In this document: positions 1 through 8,921 of the stretch, one piece after another
Layout: each line of letters starts with the position of its first letter
How positions within the stretch are numbered: position 1 is the stretch's first letter
Assembly: GCA_964483245.1 (NCBI GenBank)
Contig: CAZABP010000002.1
Coordinates: 1 to 64,000, forward strand
DNA: 64,000 bases
From: CAZABP01 sp964483245
GTDB taxonomy: Bacteria; Planctomycetota; UBA1135; UBA2386
Direction: 5' to 3'
The notes under the pieces: generated by a model
What the model saw: only the letters and a program-made list of their open reading frames with translations
Database searches by the model: none
What the model was told of the DNA's origin: nothing
Position numbers and translations under genes: made by a program

Positions 1-495
1 CTGCCGGGCGAGCGGCGGATCCTGGTGCCGAGCCCCAAGGTCGCGACCTACGACCAACAGCCACAGATGTCGGCCGACGAAGTCACCGACCGGCTGCTCG
101 CCGAGCTCGCCTCGCCGCAGCGACCCGACGTCGTGATCCTGAACTTCGCGAATGCCGACATGGTCGGACACACCGGCGACATCCCGGCGACGATTGCGGC
201 GATCCGCACGATCGACGCCTGCCTGGCACGGATCGTCCCGCAGGTGCTGGCGCTCGGCGGCGTCGTCGCGATCACGGCCGATCACGGCAACGCCGAGATG
301 ATGGTCGATCCGGAGACCGGGCAACCGCACACGGCGCACACGACCAACCGCGTCCCGTTCCTGTTGGCCGGCCCCGGCCTGGAGAAGCTGCAACTGCACG
401 ACGGCCGGCTGTGCGACATCGCGCCGACGTTGCTGCCGTTCCTCGGTCTCGCCAAGGACCCCGCGATGGAAGGTATCGATCTGTGCTCGCGTTGA
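1..495 (+). CDS. gpmI: 2,3-bisphosphoglycerate-independent phosphoglycerate mutase, C-terminal part
   Basis: This is the 3' end of a gene that enters from the left edge; the reading frame is open from base 1. The product interconverts 3- and 2-phosphoglycerate in glycolysis in the cytoplasm, using two metal ions. The alkaline-phosphatase-superfamily signatures are visible: NFANADMVGHTG and then ITADHGNAE, which carry metal-binding Asp and His residues, followed by HTAHTTNRVPF. About 164 residues remain of a protein that is normally near 510. The stop overlaps the next gene by 13 bp, so this housekeeping gene appears to head an operon of secreted proteins. Confidence 0.95.
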   Translation: MPGERRILVPSPKVATYDQQPQMSADEVTDRLLAELASPQRPDVVILNFANADMVGHTGDIPATIAAIRTIDACLARIVPQVLALGGVVAITADHGNAEMMVDPETGQPHTAHTTNRVPFLLAGPGLEKLQLHDGRLCDIAPTLLPFLGLAKDPAMEGIDLCSR

Positions 496-1799
496 TCCTC
501 ACACTTGCGCCGCCGCAACAGCCGCCCGCGATCGACACGCAGATCGCCGCACTGACGCAACAGGTCTCGGTGCCGCAACTGCGCGCGACGATCGAGACGC
601 TGGTCGGGTTCGGCACCCGCCACGTGCTGTCGCCGACCGACGATCCGCAGCGCGGCACCGGCGCCGCCCGCGCCTGGCTGGAGCAGCAGATGCGCGCCGC
701 GATTCCGGCCAGCGGCGGCCGCCTGCAGGTCGAGCGGCAGGCGTTCACGGTCCCGAGCACACGGCTCGGCCGCGACGTCGAGGTCGTCAACCTGGTCGCC
801 ACGCTGCGCGGCACGCGCGATCCGCAGCGCATCTACGTCGTCGGCGGACACTACGACTCGATCCACTCCGACCCACGCGATCCGACCGGCGATGCGCCGG
901 GCGCCAACGACGATGGCTCCGGGACCGCGGTCGTGCTCGAGTTGTTGCGGGTGCTGGCACCCCACGAGCTCGCGGCGACCGTGCAGCTGGTCTGCTACGA
1001 CGGTGAGGAGATGGGGCTGCTCGGTTCGACGGCGCATGCGCAGGCGCTGCGCGAGGCCGGCGCGGTCGTGGACGGGACGGTGACGAACGACATCGTCGGC
1101 AACACGCTCGGGATCGACGGCAAGCGCTACCGCGGCGCGCTGCGCTGCTTCTCGTATTCCGTGCGCGGCAATGACTCGACCAGCCGTCAGCTCGCGCGCG
1201 CGGCGGCGTACGCCGCGCGGCGGCACGTGCCGGACTTCACGGTCCGCCTGATCTACCGCGGCGACCGCTATGGGCGCGGCGGGGATCACAAGCCGTTCTT
1301 TCTCGAGGGTTATCCCTCCGTGCGCCTCAGCGAGCCGCGCGAAGACTGGACGCGCCAACACCAGCGGGTCACCGAGCGGGATGGGCAGCCATATGGTGAC
1401 CTGCCGGCCTTCGTCGACTTCGACCACCTCGCGCAGGTGACGCGGCTGAACCTCGCGCTGCTGGTTGAGCTCGCGTCGGCGCCGCGTGCGCCAGCGACAC
1501 TGCGCGTCCCGCGCGTGACCGATCGCTACGCGATCCGGCTGAGCTGGCCGCGCGTCGACGACGCGACCGCCTACGAAGCGGTCTGGCGCGACACGACCGC
1601 CGCCGACTGGCAGGGTGCGCAGCTGCTCGAGCCGGTCGACGGCGAGCGCGGCCGGCTCGAGGCGACGCTCGAAGGGCTGCTGCTCGACGACCTCGTCGTC
1701 GGCGTGCGCAGCGTCGCAGCCAACGGTGCACGCAGCCGCGTGACGACACCGCCCGAACCGGACAACGTCGAGCTGCGACCGACGGGGCGCGGCCGATGA
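483..1799 (+). CDS. secreted M28-family zinc aminopeptidase
   Basis: A 438-residue product read from a GTG at 483, chosen because a short hydrophobic leader (LALILTLAP) follows; the frame stays open upstream only inside gpmI. M28 peptidases remove N-terminal residues from peptides with two zinc ions. The ligand set is present in order: H123 in GGHYDS, D143 in GANDDGSG, E175-E176 in YDGEEMG, an Asp in TNDIVGN and H269 in GGDHKPFF. The last ~75 residues look like a fibronectin type III module, as in many extracellular M28 enzymes. The stop overlaps the next ATG (ATGA), indicating translational coupling. Likely acts outside the cytoplasmic membrane. Confidence 0.88.
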   Translation: MLALILTLAPPQQPPAIDTQIAALTQQVSVPQLRATIETLVGFGTRHVLSPTDDPQRGTGAARAWLEQQMRAAIPASGGRLQVERQAFTVPSTRLGRDVEVVNLVATLRGTRDPQRIYVVGGHYDSIHSDPRDPTGDAPGANDDGSGTAVVLELLRVLAPHELAATVQLVCYDGEEMGLLGSTAHAQALREAGAVVDGTVTNDIVGNTLGIDGKRYRGALRCFSYSVRGNDSTSRQLARAAAYAARRHVPDFTVRLIYRGDRYGRGGDHKPFFLEGYPSVRLSEPREDWTRQHQRVTERDGQPYGDLPAFVDFDHLAQVTRLNLALLVELASAPRAPATLRVPRVTDRYAIRLSWPRVDDATAYEAVWRDTTAADWQGAQLLEPVDGERGRLEATLEGLLLDDLVVGVRSVAANGARSRVTTPPEPDNVELRPTGRGR

Positions 1800-4510
1800 G
1801 CCGTAGAAGCCGTTCTTCCAGCCTCTGGCTCGGGTCCCTGCTCCTGGTCACGGCCTGCAAGGGGGAAGGCTCGGACATCGGGCCGAAGCTCGAGACCGAC
1901 GTCCAGCAGGACTGGCGCATCGTCGTGCAGGATCAGGACGGCCGGCCGATCAGCAGCGCGCGCATCTCGATCGAGGGATACGAGCAGGCTGCCGGCGCGA
2001 CCGACCGGCACGGACGCGCCAAGCTGCTGACGACGCCGGGCGGGATCCGCCGCATCACGATCGATGCGCGGTTCGGCACCGCGCGCGATGGTGACCGCTA
2101 CGACGCCTACGTCGTGGAAGCGCAGACCGGCGATGGGGCCGAGTTGCCTTGGGTTGCCAGCGTGCCGGACCTCGGCGGCGGCACCGGGCTCGTGATCCCG
2201 ACCGGAATCCAGACCGTCACCGGCACGCTCGACGACCGCGCGACCTCCGGCGCGCTGTTGACGATCCCGGCCGGCACTTCGGTCGGCTACGGCGCGGCGG
2301 CAACCGTGACGCTGTCGACCGGCGCGCTCGGCCCACAGCGGATCCCGCTCGGAATCCCGGCGCCTGCCACGGGCGCGCGCCACACGACGCGCGGCGTCAT
2401 GCTGGCACCGACCGGCGTCACGTTCAGCCCGGGCGCGACGCTGGCGCTCGCCAACGAACTCGGGCTTGCGGACAGCGCGCAGGCCGAGCTGTGGCGCCTC
2501 GATCCGTTGCTGGGAACCTGGAGCCTGCTCGGCACCGGGACTGCGTCGGCCGGCAGCATCGTCGCCGACGTGCCGATCCCGGGCGGGGGCTTCTACTGCT
2601 TTGCTCGCGTCGAACCGGTGACGACGACGCTGTCCGGCCGCATCGTGGGCAGCGAAGGCGCGCTGGCGAACGCGCTGCCGCTGACGCGGACGCTCGTGCG
2701 GGCCGACGGCGCGATCACCCGCACCGACGACAACGGCCGCTTCACCCTGCCGCCGATCGCGGCGTGCGATGCGCAGGGCACACCGCGCTCGGTGCGCGTG
2801 ACGTACACCGGTGGCCGTCTGTGGTTGCCACGCAGCGGAGCGACCGACGTCACGCTGGTGCCGGGCGCGCAGACCGTGATCGACCAGCGGCTGGAGACGT
2901 CGCGCGTCGCCGATCTGCGGATGCAGCTCGTCGCGGTCGGCTCGCTCGACCCGGGCCGCGTGATGCGCGCCAGCTCGTCGGAGTTCCGCGGCGTGCACCT
3001 GAACGCCGGCAACGATCAGGCGACGGCGGTGTTCGAGGACATCGACGACTTCGGGTACTTCGGCACGATGACTTCGCGGCCGTACGACCGCGAGTACATG
3101 CTGGTCACGCGCGGGGCGTTCTATCTCGGCGGCAGCAGCCTGTTCTACAACGTGCAGATGTTCGCTTCGCGGCAGGGGTGGTGGATCCCACGCGACAGCA
3201 ATGGCGGCACGTCGGTGTACGTGCTCGATGCGCTCGGCACCGGCCCGGTGCGCGACGCGGCCGTGATCCGTGGCGCGGTGCCGGAGCAGGGGCTGAACGG
3301 CTACACGAACGAGTTCGGCGCGATCGAGATGGACTTCGGCGACGACCAGGCGACGGGGTACTTCAACAGCGGCCTCAGCGGGCGCTCGACTGTCAGCGCG
3401 ATGTCGTTCGTCTACGTCGACACGGCGCGGCTGGAGATGCCGGTCGGGCGCGTGCGCCGCACGCCGCTCGGGGTCTACGACCGGCACGGTCTCTATGGCG
3501 GCACGCTGCTCGGCAGCGGTGCGCCTGGCCGTGAGCTGCGCGTGCGCGCGACGCGCCGGCTCGCGCTGCAGGACTGGTACGAAGCGGTGATGTTGGATCG
3601 CGATCCGATCCCACCGATGCCGAAGCCGATCGACCCGCAGGTGCTGGGCGGCACTGCGTACCGGGTCGGCGTCCCGGTGCCGGAAGGGGAGCTCGCCGCG
3701 GTCGAGGGATTCACGGGCGGCGGGGAGTTCGTGTTGGAGCGGGTCGGGCTGCGCAGCGGCCTGCGCCCGGTCGGCGGGACCTACAGCGCGCTCGAGCTGC
3801 CGCTCGATCGGATCTGCAACACCGACCACAGGTTGCAGCAGGCGCTCGTGAACCGCGATCCGGCGCTGCCGGACACCGCGATCGCGGTCGATCTCGCGCT
3901 CGAACTGGGGGCTGGCCGCATCGTCGACGTTGCGCGCGGAATCGGTGGACTGGATCTGACCGGCAGCGACCTCGGCCTGCGGTTGCCGGCGCTGACCGGC
4001 CCGCTCGCCCGCGCGAAGTGGCACGTCGCGCTGGTCGGACGGTTCACCGACGCGGCCGGCGAACACACGCAGCGGACCTGGACCCCGCTGACCGGGACCG
4101 TGACCGCGGCGCTGCCGCTGATGCCGGTACCGGAGGTGTTGGAGCCGCCGCCGGACGCGATGGTCAGCGCCGCTGGTTTCCGCGTGCGCTGGGTGACGCC
4201 GCCGAATGCGCTCTACATGAAGCTCGAGCTGTTCTCGGAGCTGGACGGCAACGTGCGCGAGTGGACCGCGGTCGTGCCGGGTTACCTCGACAGCTTCGAC
4301 TTCCGCCGGCTCGCACCGGAGAATCCGCAGCCGATCGTGCCGGGGCGCACATACCGGCTGCGCGTCAGCGCGATGCGGGTCGGGCGCGGCTTCATCAAGG
4401 AGTTCACGGTCGGCTATCAGGCGATGCTGACGAACTACGTCGGGTTGCACGAGTGCGAGCGCGAGGTGGAGGCGATCTCGACGACCGAGTTCACGGTCAC
4501 GACGCAGTGA
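1796..4510 (+). CDS. large lipoprotein with carboxypeptidase-regulatory-like domains
   Basis: A 904-residue product. The N-terminus has a basic start, a hydrophobic stretch and the lipobox LLVTAC, so it is probably a lipid-anchored envelope protein. Residues about 40-110 (QDWRIVVQDQDGRPISSARI) and about 280-345 (LSGRIVGSEG to DDNGRFTLPP) resemble carboxypeptidase-regulatory beta-sandwich domains. Between them is a beta-rich segment with GTSVGYGAAATVTLSTG-type sequence. The C-terminus has a fibronectin-like stretch. No catalytic motif is visible and the function is unknown. It starts on the stop of the M28 peptidase and overlaps the next gene by 4 bp, so it belongs to the same operon. Confidence 0.75.
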   Translation: MSRRSRSSSLWLGSLLLVTACKGEGSDIGPKLETDVQQDWRIVVQDQDGRPISSARISIEGYEQAAGATDRHGRAKLLTTPGGIRRITIDARFGTARDGDRYDAYVVEAQTGDGAELPWVASVPDLGGGTGLVIPTGIQTVTGTLDDRATSGALLTIPAGTSVGYGAAATVTLSTGALGPQRIPLGIPAPATGARHTTRGVMLAPTGVTFSPGATLALANELGLADSAQAELWRLDPLLGTWSLLGTGTASAGSIVADVPIPGGGFYCFARVEPVTTTLSGRIVGSEGALANALPLTRTLVRADGAITRTDDNGRFTLPPIAACDAQGTPRSVRVTYTGGRLWLPRSGATDVTLVPGAQTVIDQRLETSRVADLRMQLVAVGSLDPGRVMRASSSEFRGVHLNAGNDQATAVFEDIDDFGYFGTMTSRPYDREYMLVTRGAFYLGGSSLFYNVQMFASRQGWWIPRDSNGGTSVYVLDALGTGPVRDAAVIRGAVPEQGLNGYTNEFGAIEMDFGDDQATGYFNSGLSGRSTVSAMSFVYVDTARLEMPVGRVRRTPLGVYDRHGLYGGTLLGSGAPGRELRVRATRRLALQDWYEAVMLDRDPIPPMPKPIDPQVLGGTAYRVGVPVPEGELAAVEGFTGGGEFVLERVGLRSGLRPVGGTYSALELPLDRICNTDHRLQQALVNRDPALPDTAIAVDLALELGAGRIVDVARGIGGLDLTGSDLGLRLPALTGPLARAKWHVALVGRFTDAAGEHTQRTWTPLTGTVTAALPLMPVPEVLEPPPDAMVSAAGFRVRWVTPPNALYMKLELFSELDGNVREWTAVVPGYLDSFDFRRLAPENPQPIVPGRTYRLRVSAMRVGRGFIKEFTVGYQAMLTNYVGLHECEREVEAISTTEFTVTTQ

Positions 4511-5772
4511 CGCGGACGGCCGCGGCGCTGGCGCTGGCGCTGTCGGTGGCGGCCGGCTGCTACAGCGCGCCGGAGCCGCTGCCGGTGACCGGGCACGACG
4601 TCGTGCTCGCGCAGGCGCTCGCCGATGGCGACTTCGAGCGGGCGGAGGAGTTCATGCGCCGGGCCCTCGCGCGCGAGCCGGATTCGGCCAGCGTGCGGCT
4701 GTGGGCCGCGGCCCTCGCCGAGATGGCCGGCCGCGATCAGGAGGCGGTCCTGCATCTACGTGAAGTGCTGCGGAGCACCGACCGCGGCGGGCTCGACGAA
4801 ACCGAGGTGCACGGCCGTCTCGGCGACGTGCTGTTCCGCCTCGGCCGCTACGGCGACGCGGCGCCGCACCTGTTCGCAGCGACGCGCGGGCCGGACGCGG
4901 CGCGCTGGCGCGCGTTCGCCGAGCTCGCGACGTTGCTGCCCCCGGTCGCCGAAGTCCCGCGCGACGTCGCGGCCGAGCTCGCGCTGCGGCCTGGTCCGAT
5001 GCCAGAGCTGTTCTGCCGGTTCGATCAGGCGGAGCGGCCGTTCGTGCTCGACACCGGGGCAACGTTCACGACGCTGTCACAGACGCTGGCGACCGAGCTC
5101 GGCGTGCGGCCGCTGCTGCCGGCCGGCGTCGGTCGCGACGGCAGCGGGCGTGAGATCCCGCTGCAGGCCGGGCTCGTGCGCGCGTTCGGCCTCGGCGCGA
5201 TCCGGCTCGGGATGCGGCCGGTGCTCGTCGTCGACGACCAACGGCTGGCGATGCAGGACGCGCGCGGCGGACCGGAGCGCGCGCCGCTCGGCGTGGTCGG
5301 GATCGACGTGCTCGGACAGTTCCAGGTCACGTTCCGCCCGAGCCGGGGTTCGATCGGGATCACGCCGGGCGGCACGTTGAAGCCGACCGAGTCGGTGCCA
5401 TGCCTGCGCGTCGAAGGTCGCCTGCTCGCGCCGGTCTGGATCGAAGGGAAGCAGCTGTGGTTCGTCGTCGACACCGGTGCGACCGAATCGAGCCTGACCG
5501 GCCCGGGGCTGCGCGTGCTGCCGGGCGGGGAATCGCGGGCGACGCCGGCGTTCCGCCAGGTGCGCACCCCGGGCGGCAGCGGCTACGCGGTCCGCGAGGT
5601 GCGCGACCTGATCCTGACCGTGTCGGAGGTGCGGTTCACCGGCGTCGCGCTGTTGGTCGTCGAACGCGCTCCGCTCGCGTCGTTCCCGGTCCACGGCGTG
5701 CTCGGCGCCGACCTGCTGCTGCGCTGCCGCACCGTGTTGGACGGGGGCCGGCTGCGCATGGAGCAGGGGTGA
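4507..5772 (+). CDS. lipoprotein with TPR-like region and two retropepsin-like aspartyl protease motifs
   Basis: The GTG at 4507 overlaps the previous stop (GTGA) and gives a 421-residue product with a leader ending LSVAAGC, a lipobox. Residues about 40-140 are helical and TPR-like (LADGDFERAEEFMRRALARE). Two segments follow, each with a clan AA aspartyl protease signature: FVLDTGATFTTL with Asp182 and FVVDTGATESSL with Asp322. Bacterial retropepsin-like proteins usually carry one DTG and dimerise. Two in one chain suggest an internal pseudo-dimer. Both Asp-Thr-Gly-Ala motifs look intact. The substrate is unknown. An envelope location is inferred from the lipobox. Confidence 0.8.
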   Translation: MTRTAAALALALSVAAGCYSAPEPLPVTGHDVVLAQALADGDFERAEEFMRRALAREPDSASVRLWAAALAEMAGRDQEAVLHLREVLRSTDRGGLDETEVHGRLGDVLFRLGRYGDAAPHLFAATRGPDAARWRAFAELATLLPPVAEVPRDVAAELALRPGPMPELFCRFDQAERPFVLDTGATFTTLSQTLATELGVRPLLPAGVGRDGSGREIPLQAGLVRAFGLGAIRLGMRPVLVVDDQRLAMQDARGGPERAPLGVVGIDVLGQFQVTFRPSRGSIGITPGGTLKPTESVPCLRVEGRLLAPVWIEGKQLWFVVDTGATESSLTGPGLRVLPGGESRATPAFRQVRTPGGSGYAVREVRDLILTVSEVRFTGVALLVVERAPLASFPVHGVLGADLLLRCRTVLDGGRLRMEQG

Positions 5773-7262
5773 TGCTCGAGCTGACCGGGCTCGAGAAGCA
5801 CTACCGCGGCGTCACGGCGCTGCGCGAGGGACAGCTCGAGCTGCGCGCCGGCGAGATCCACGGGCTGGTCGGTGAGAACGGGGCCGGGAAGTCGACGCTG
5901 CTCGGGATCGTCGCCGGCGCGGTCGTGCCGGATAGCGGTCGGATGCTGCTCGGCGGCGCGCCGTATGCGCCGGCCGATCCCGCGGCCGCGCTGCGCGCCG
6001 GCGTGCACCTGATCCACCAGGAGTTCCAGTTGATCCCGGAGCTCGACGTCGCGGCCAATGTGCTGCTCGGGCGCGAGCCGCGGCGGTTCGGCCTCGTCGA
6101 CGAACGCGCGGCGGCGCTGCGCACGGCAGTCGTACTCGGCCGGCTCGGGCTCGCGCTGCCTCCGAATGCCCGCACCGGGCGGCTCAGCGTCGGCGAGCAG
6201 CAGATGGTCGAGATCGCGCGCGCGCTGGCATACGACGCGCGCGTGCTGTTGCTGGACGAGCCGACGGCGGCGCTGGTGCCGGCCGACGTCGAGCGGCTGT
6301 TCCGGATCCTGCGGGAGCTGCGCGCGGCCGGTGCGGCGATCGCATACGTGACGCATCGGTTGGAAGAGATCGAGCAACTCTGCGACCGCGTCACGGTCAT
6401 GCGCGATGGTGCATGGATCTCGACGGATCCGGTCACCGCCATCGACCGCGGCGAGCTGGTCCGGCGCATGGTCGGGCGCGAGCTGCCGGAGAGCGCGCAT
6501 GTCTTGGGGCGCGGAGCCGGTGCGCCGCTGCTCGAGCTGCGCGGCGTCGGCGACGGGGAGTTTGTGTCCGGCGTGACGTTCCGGCTCGCGGCTGGTGAGA
6601 TCGTCGGTGTCGCCGGGCTGGTCGGCTCGGGGCGCACCCAGCTCGCGCGGCTGCTGGTCGGCAGCCCGCCGGCGCGCCACGGCGAGATCCGGCTCGACGG
6701 GGTGCCGGTGCGGATCCCCGGCCCGGCAGCGGCGCTCGCGTTCGGCATCGGCTACCTCGCCGAGGACCGCAAGCAGCTCGGTCTGCTGCCGGAGCGCTCG
6801 GTCGAGGAGAACGTCACGCTGGCGGCGCTGCCACGGCTGGCGCGCGGCGGCCTGCTGTCGCGGCGGCGCCTGCTCGACGCGGCGGCCGGCGCGCAGCAGC
6901 GGCTGTCGATCCGCGCCGCGTCGCTGTCGATGCCGATCGCGGCGCTGTCGGGCGGCAACCAGCAGAAGGCGTTGCTCGCACGACTGCTGTTGGCGGAGCC
7001 ACGTGTGCTGCTGCTCGACGAACCGACGCGTGGCATCGACGTCGGCGCGAAGGCGGAGATCCATGCGCTGCTGCAATGCCTCGCCGCCGACGGGGCCGGG
7101 ATCCTGCTGGTCAGCAGCGACCTGCCGGAGATCCTGGCGCTGGCGGACCGGATCCTGGTCATGCACCAGGGGCGCCTCGCCGGCGAGCTGCCGCGCGGCG
7201 CCAGCGCGGAGCAGGTGGGGGCGTTGATGACCGGGGCGGTGGTGGGTGACGAGCCGGGCTAG
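5772..7262 (+). CDS. sugar/nucleoside-type ABC transporter ATPase with two ATP-binding domains
   Basis: A 496-residue RbsA/MglA-type protein; the ATG at 5772 shares a base with the preceding stop. The first ATPase half has Walker A GENGAGKST, signature LSVGEQQM and Walker B VLLLDEPT. The second half has the family-typical altered Walker A (GLVGSGRTQL) with an intact signature LSGGNQQK and LLLDEPTRGID. Members energise uptake of ribose, galactose or nucleosides. No permease or periplasmic binding protein gene lies on either side, so its partners must be encoded elsewhere. The stop codon TAG is also the first three bases of a proposed -10 element for the next gene. Confidence 0.88.
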   Translation: MLELTGLEKHYRGVTALREGQLELRAGEIHGLVGENGAGKSTLLGIVAGAVVPDSGRMLLGGAPYAPADPAAALRAGVHLIHQEFQLIPELDVAANVLLGREPRRFGLVDERAAALRTAVVLGRLGLALPPNARTGRLSVGEQQMVEIARALAYDARVLLLDEPTAALVPADVERLFRILRELRAAGAAIAYVTHRLEEIEQLCDRVTVMRDGAWISTDPVTAIDRGELVRRMVGRELPESAHVLGRGAGAPLLELRGVGDGEFVSGVTFRLAAGEIVGVAGLVGSGRTQLARLLVGSPPARHGEIRLDGVPVRIPGPAAALAFGIGYLAEDRKQLGLLPERSVEENVTLAALPRLARGGLLSRRRLLDAAAGAQQRLSIRAASLSMPIAALSGGNQQKALLARLLLAEPRVLLLDEPTRGIDVGAKAEIHALLQCLAADGAGILLVSSDLPEILALADRILVMHQGRLAGELPRGASAEQVGALMTGAVVGDEPG

Positions 7263-7265
7263 ACT
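7260..7265 (+). promoter_or_regulatory. proposed -10 element TAGACT
   Basis: The hexamer TAGACT ends 41 nt before the ATG of the thioredoxin-like gene. The same hexamer occurs at a closely similar distance before the fbaB start, before an in-frame GTG of the histidine kinase gene, and before the 1558-residue glycosyltransferase gene. No TTGACA-like -35 box is evident, which is common in GC-rich promoters. This is a pattern-based proposal. Confidence 0.4.
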
Positions 7266-7306
7266 GCCCGCCCCTCCCGCTTTCGGTTTCCGACCCGCAC
7301 CACGCC

Positions 7307-8476
7307 ATGACCTCGCATCTCCGCCGCCACGCCCTGTGGCTCGTTCCGTTCCTGCTCGCTCCGCTCAGCGCCCAGATCGACCAGAAGGCGGCTGCCGAAG
7401 AGCTCGCGCATGCGTTCGACCGCCCGGCCGGCACGCCGATCGGCGCCGATGGCAAGCGCAAGCTGGCCGAGTGGTTGCAGAAGTACGCCGGCCAGGACCT
7501 CGGTCCGCTCGGCTACGCGCGCGCGCTGCAGCTCTACTTGGACCGTGACTACCCCGGCGCAATCGCCGAGCTGGATCGGTTCTTCGCCGCGCACGACACG
7601 ATCGAGAACGAGGAGCACCGGCGGATGCTCGGCCGGATCAGCATGACCGGCCTCGTGCAGGGTGCGCGCAGCGGCGAGCCTGCGGCGAAGCTCGCGCTGC
7701 ACGGGGAACGGGCTGCGAAGCTGTACGGCGATCTGTCGATGATCGCGCGCGCGGCGCAGACCGCGCTGACGACCGAAGGGGTCGACCAGCAGACCCTGCG
7801 CGTCGGCCTGCTGCGCGGCGCACTCGCCAGCGGCGCCGACGCCGCCGCGATCGACGCGTTCGCGAAGGCGCTGTACGGCGGCGAGGCGCCGGCCGTGCAG
7901 GCGCGCCCGGCGCGCGCAGCGCGCGCCGAGCCGCAGGGGCCGACGCCGGCGGCGCTGACCGGCAAGCCGGTGCCGGCGATCGAGGCGGTGCACGTGCTCG
8001 GCGGTGGGTCGGAGTTCCCGGACGCCGCGTCGTTCTCGCTCGACAAGCTGCGTGGCAAGGTGGTGCTGCTCGACTTCACGGCGACCTGGTGTGGCCCGTG
8101 CCGCCGTGTCCTCCCGCACCTGATCGCGCTGCAGAACAAGCATGCGGCAGACCTGCAGGTGGTCGGCGTGACGCGGTTGTACGGGTACGGGATGGACTTC
8201 TCGGCGCCCGAGGCGACGACGCCGAACGGCGGCACGATGGTCCGGAACCTGACGCCGGAGGCCGAGCTGCAGGTGAACCGGGCGTTCGCCGAGAAGTTCG
8301 GGATCGGCTATCCCGTCGTCGTCGCCGGACCCAAGATGGCAAGTCAGTCGTTCCACGTCTCCGGGATCCCCACGCTGTTCGTCGTCGGCCGCGACGGCAC
8401 GATCGTCGGCTCCGTCGTCGGGCCGAACGAAGCCGAGGTGGACGCGCTGATCGAGAAGGCGCTGGCAGCGAAGTAG
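7307..8476 (+). CDS. secreted TlpA/AhpC-like thioredoxin-fold protein
   Basis: A 389-residue product with a clear signal peptide (HALWLVPFLLAPLSAQ). Residues about 25-200 are helical and unrecognised, and are followed by an Ala/Pro-rich linker. From about residue 225 there is a thioredoxin fold with the redox motif WCGPC at 261-265, preceded by LRGKVVLLDFTAT and followed by a cis-Pro region (VSGIPTLFVV). TlpA-like proteins reduce or exchange disulfides outside the cytoplasm, for example in cytochrome c assembly. No cytochrome-maturation genes adjoin it, so the partner is unknown. A TAGACT promoter-like hexamer lies 41 nt upstream, so it is probably its own transcription unit. Confidence 0.85.
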   Translation: MTSHLRRHALWLVPFLLAPLSAQIDQKAAAEELAHAFDRPAGTPIGADGKRKLAEWLQKYAGQDLGPLGYARALQLYLDRDYPGAIAELDRFFAAHDTIENEEHRRMLGRISMTGLVQGARSGEPAAKLALHGERAAKLYGDLSMIARAAQTALTTEGVDQQTLRVGLLRGALASGADAAAIDAFAKALYGGEAPAVQARPARAARAEPQGPTPAALTGKPVPAIEAVHVLGGGSEFPDAASFSLDKLRGKVVLLDFTATWCGPCRRVLPHLIALQNKHAADLQVVGVTRLYGYGMDFSAPEATTPNGGTMVRNLTPEAELQVNRAFAEKFGIGYPVVVAGPKMASQSFHVSGIPTLFVVGRDGTIVGSVVGPNEAEVDALIEKALAAK

Positions 8477-8495
8477 CCGCCGGACCCGCGCGCCC

Positions 8496-8915
8496 GTGGA
8501 CGTGCGCCAGCACCAGCTGCAGGTCCGCACGCGCGGGCGCGGGCTCGTCCCCATCACGCGCGACGTCGAGACCTGGCTCGCGCAGCAGCGGATCACGGCC
8601 GGTCTGCTGACGCTGTTCGTGCAGCACACATCGGCGAGCCTGCTGATCCAGGAGAACGCCGACCCGGACGTGCTCGCGGATCTCGAGCGGTTCTTCGCAC
8701 GGCTGGTGCGCGATGGCGATCCGATGTTTGCGCACGACGCCGAAGGTCCCGACGACATGCCGAGCCACGTGCGTGCGGCGCTGACGCAGACGCAGCTCAG
8801 CATCCCGGTCGTGGCCGGAAAGATGGCGCTCGGGACCTGGCAGGGGATCTACCTGTACGAGCACCGGCTCGCCGGGCATGCGCGCAGCATCCTCCTGCAG
8901 GTGCTGGGGCAGTGA
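8496..8915 (+). CDS. YjbQ-family protein (UPF0047, secondary thiamine-phosphate synthase)
   Basis: A 139-residue protein from a GTG start, the usual length for the family. Recognisable signatures are TLFVQHTSASLLIQENADP near residue 40, with the conserved His-Thr-Ser and Glu-Asn, and a second half containing DDMPSHVRA and GTWQGIYLYEHR. Members show weak thiamine-phosphate synthase activity, hence the TIGR00149 name, but their true cellular role is not settled. It lies 19 bp after the thioredoxin-like gene on the same strand and may be co-transcribed with it. The C-terminus converges with the downstream minus-strand gene at 6 bp spacing. Confidence 0.9.
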   Translation: MDVRQHQLQVRTRGRGLVPITRDVETWLAQQRITAGLLTLFVQHTSASLLIQENADPDVLADLERFFARLVRDGDPMFAHDAEGPDDMPSHVRAALTQTQLSIPVVAGKMALGTWQGIYLYEHRLAGHARSILLQVLGQ

Positions 8916-8921
8916 CCCGCG

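Noticed and set aside
1571..4450. 959-residue open frame on the minus strand
   Set aside because: It lies entirely opposite the M28 and lipoprotein genes, is rich in Arg, His, Gln and Ala without domain signals, and is the usual antisense frame of very GC-rich genes.
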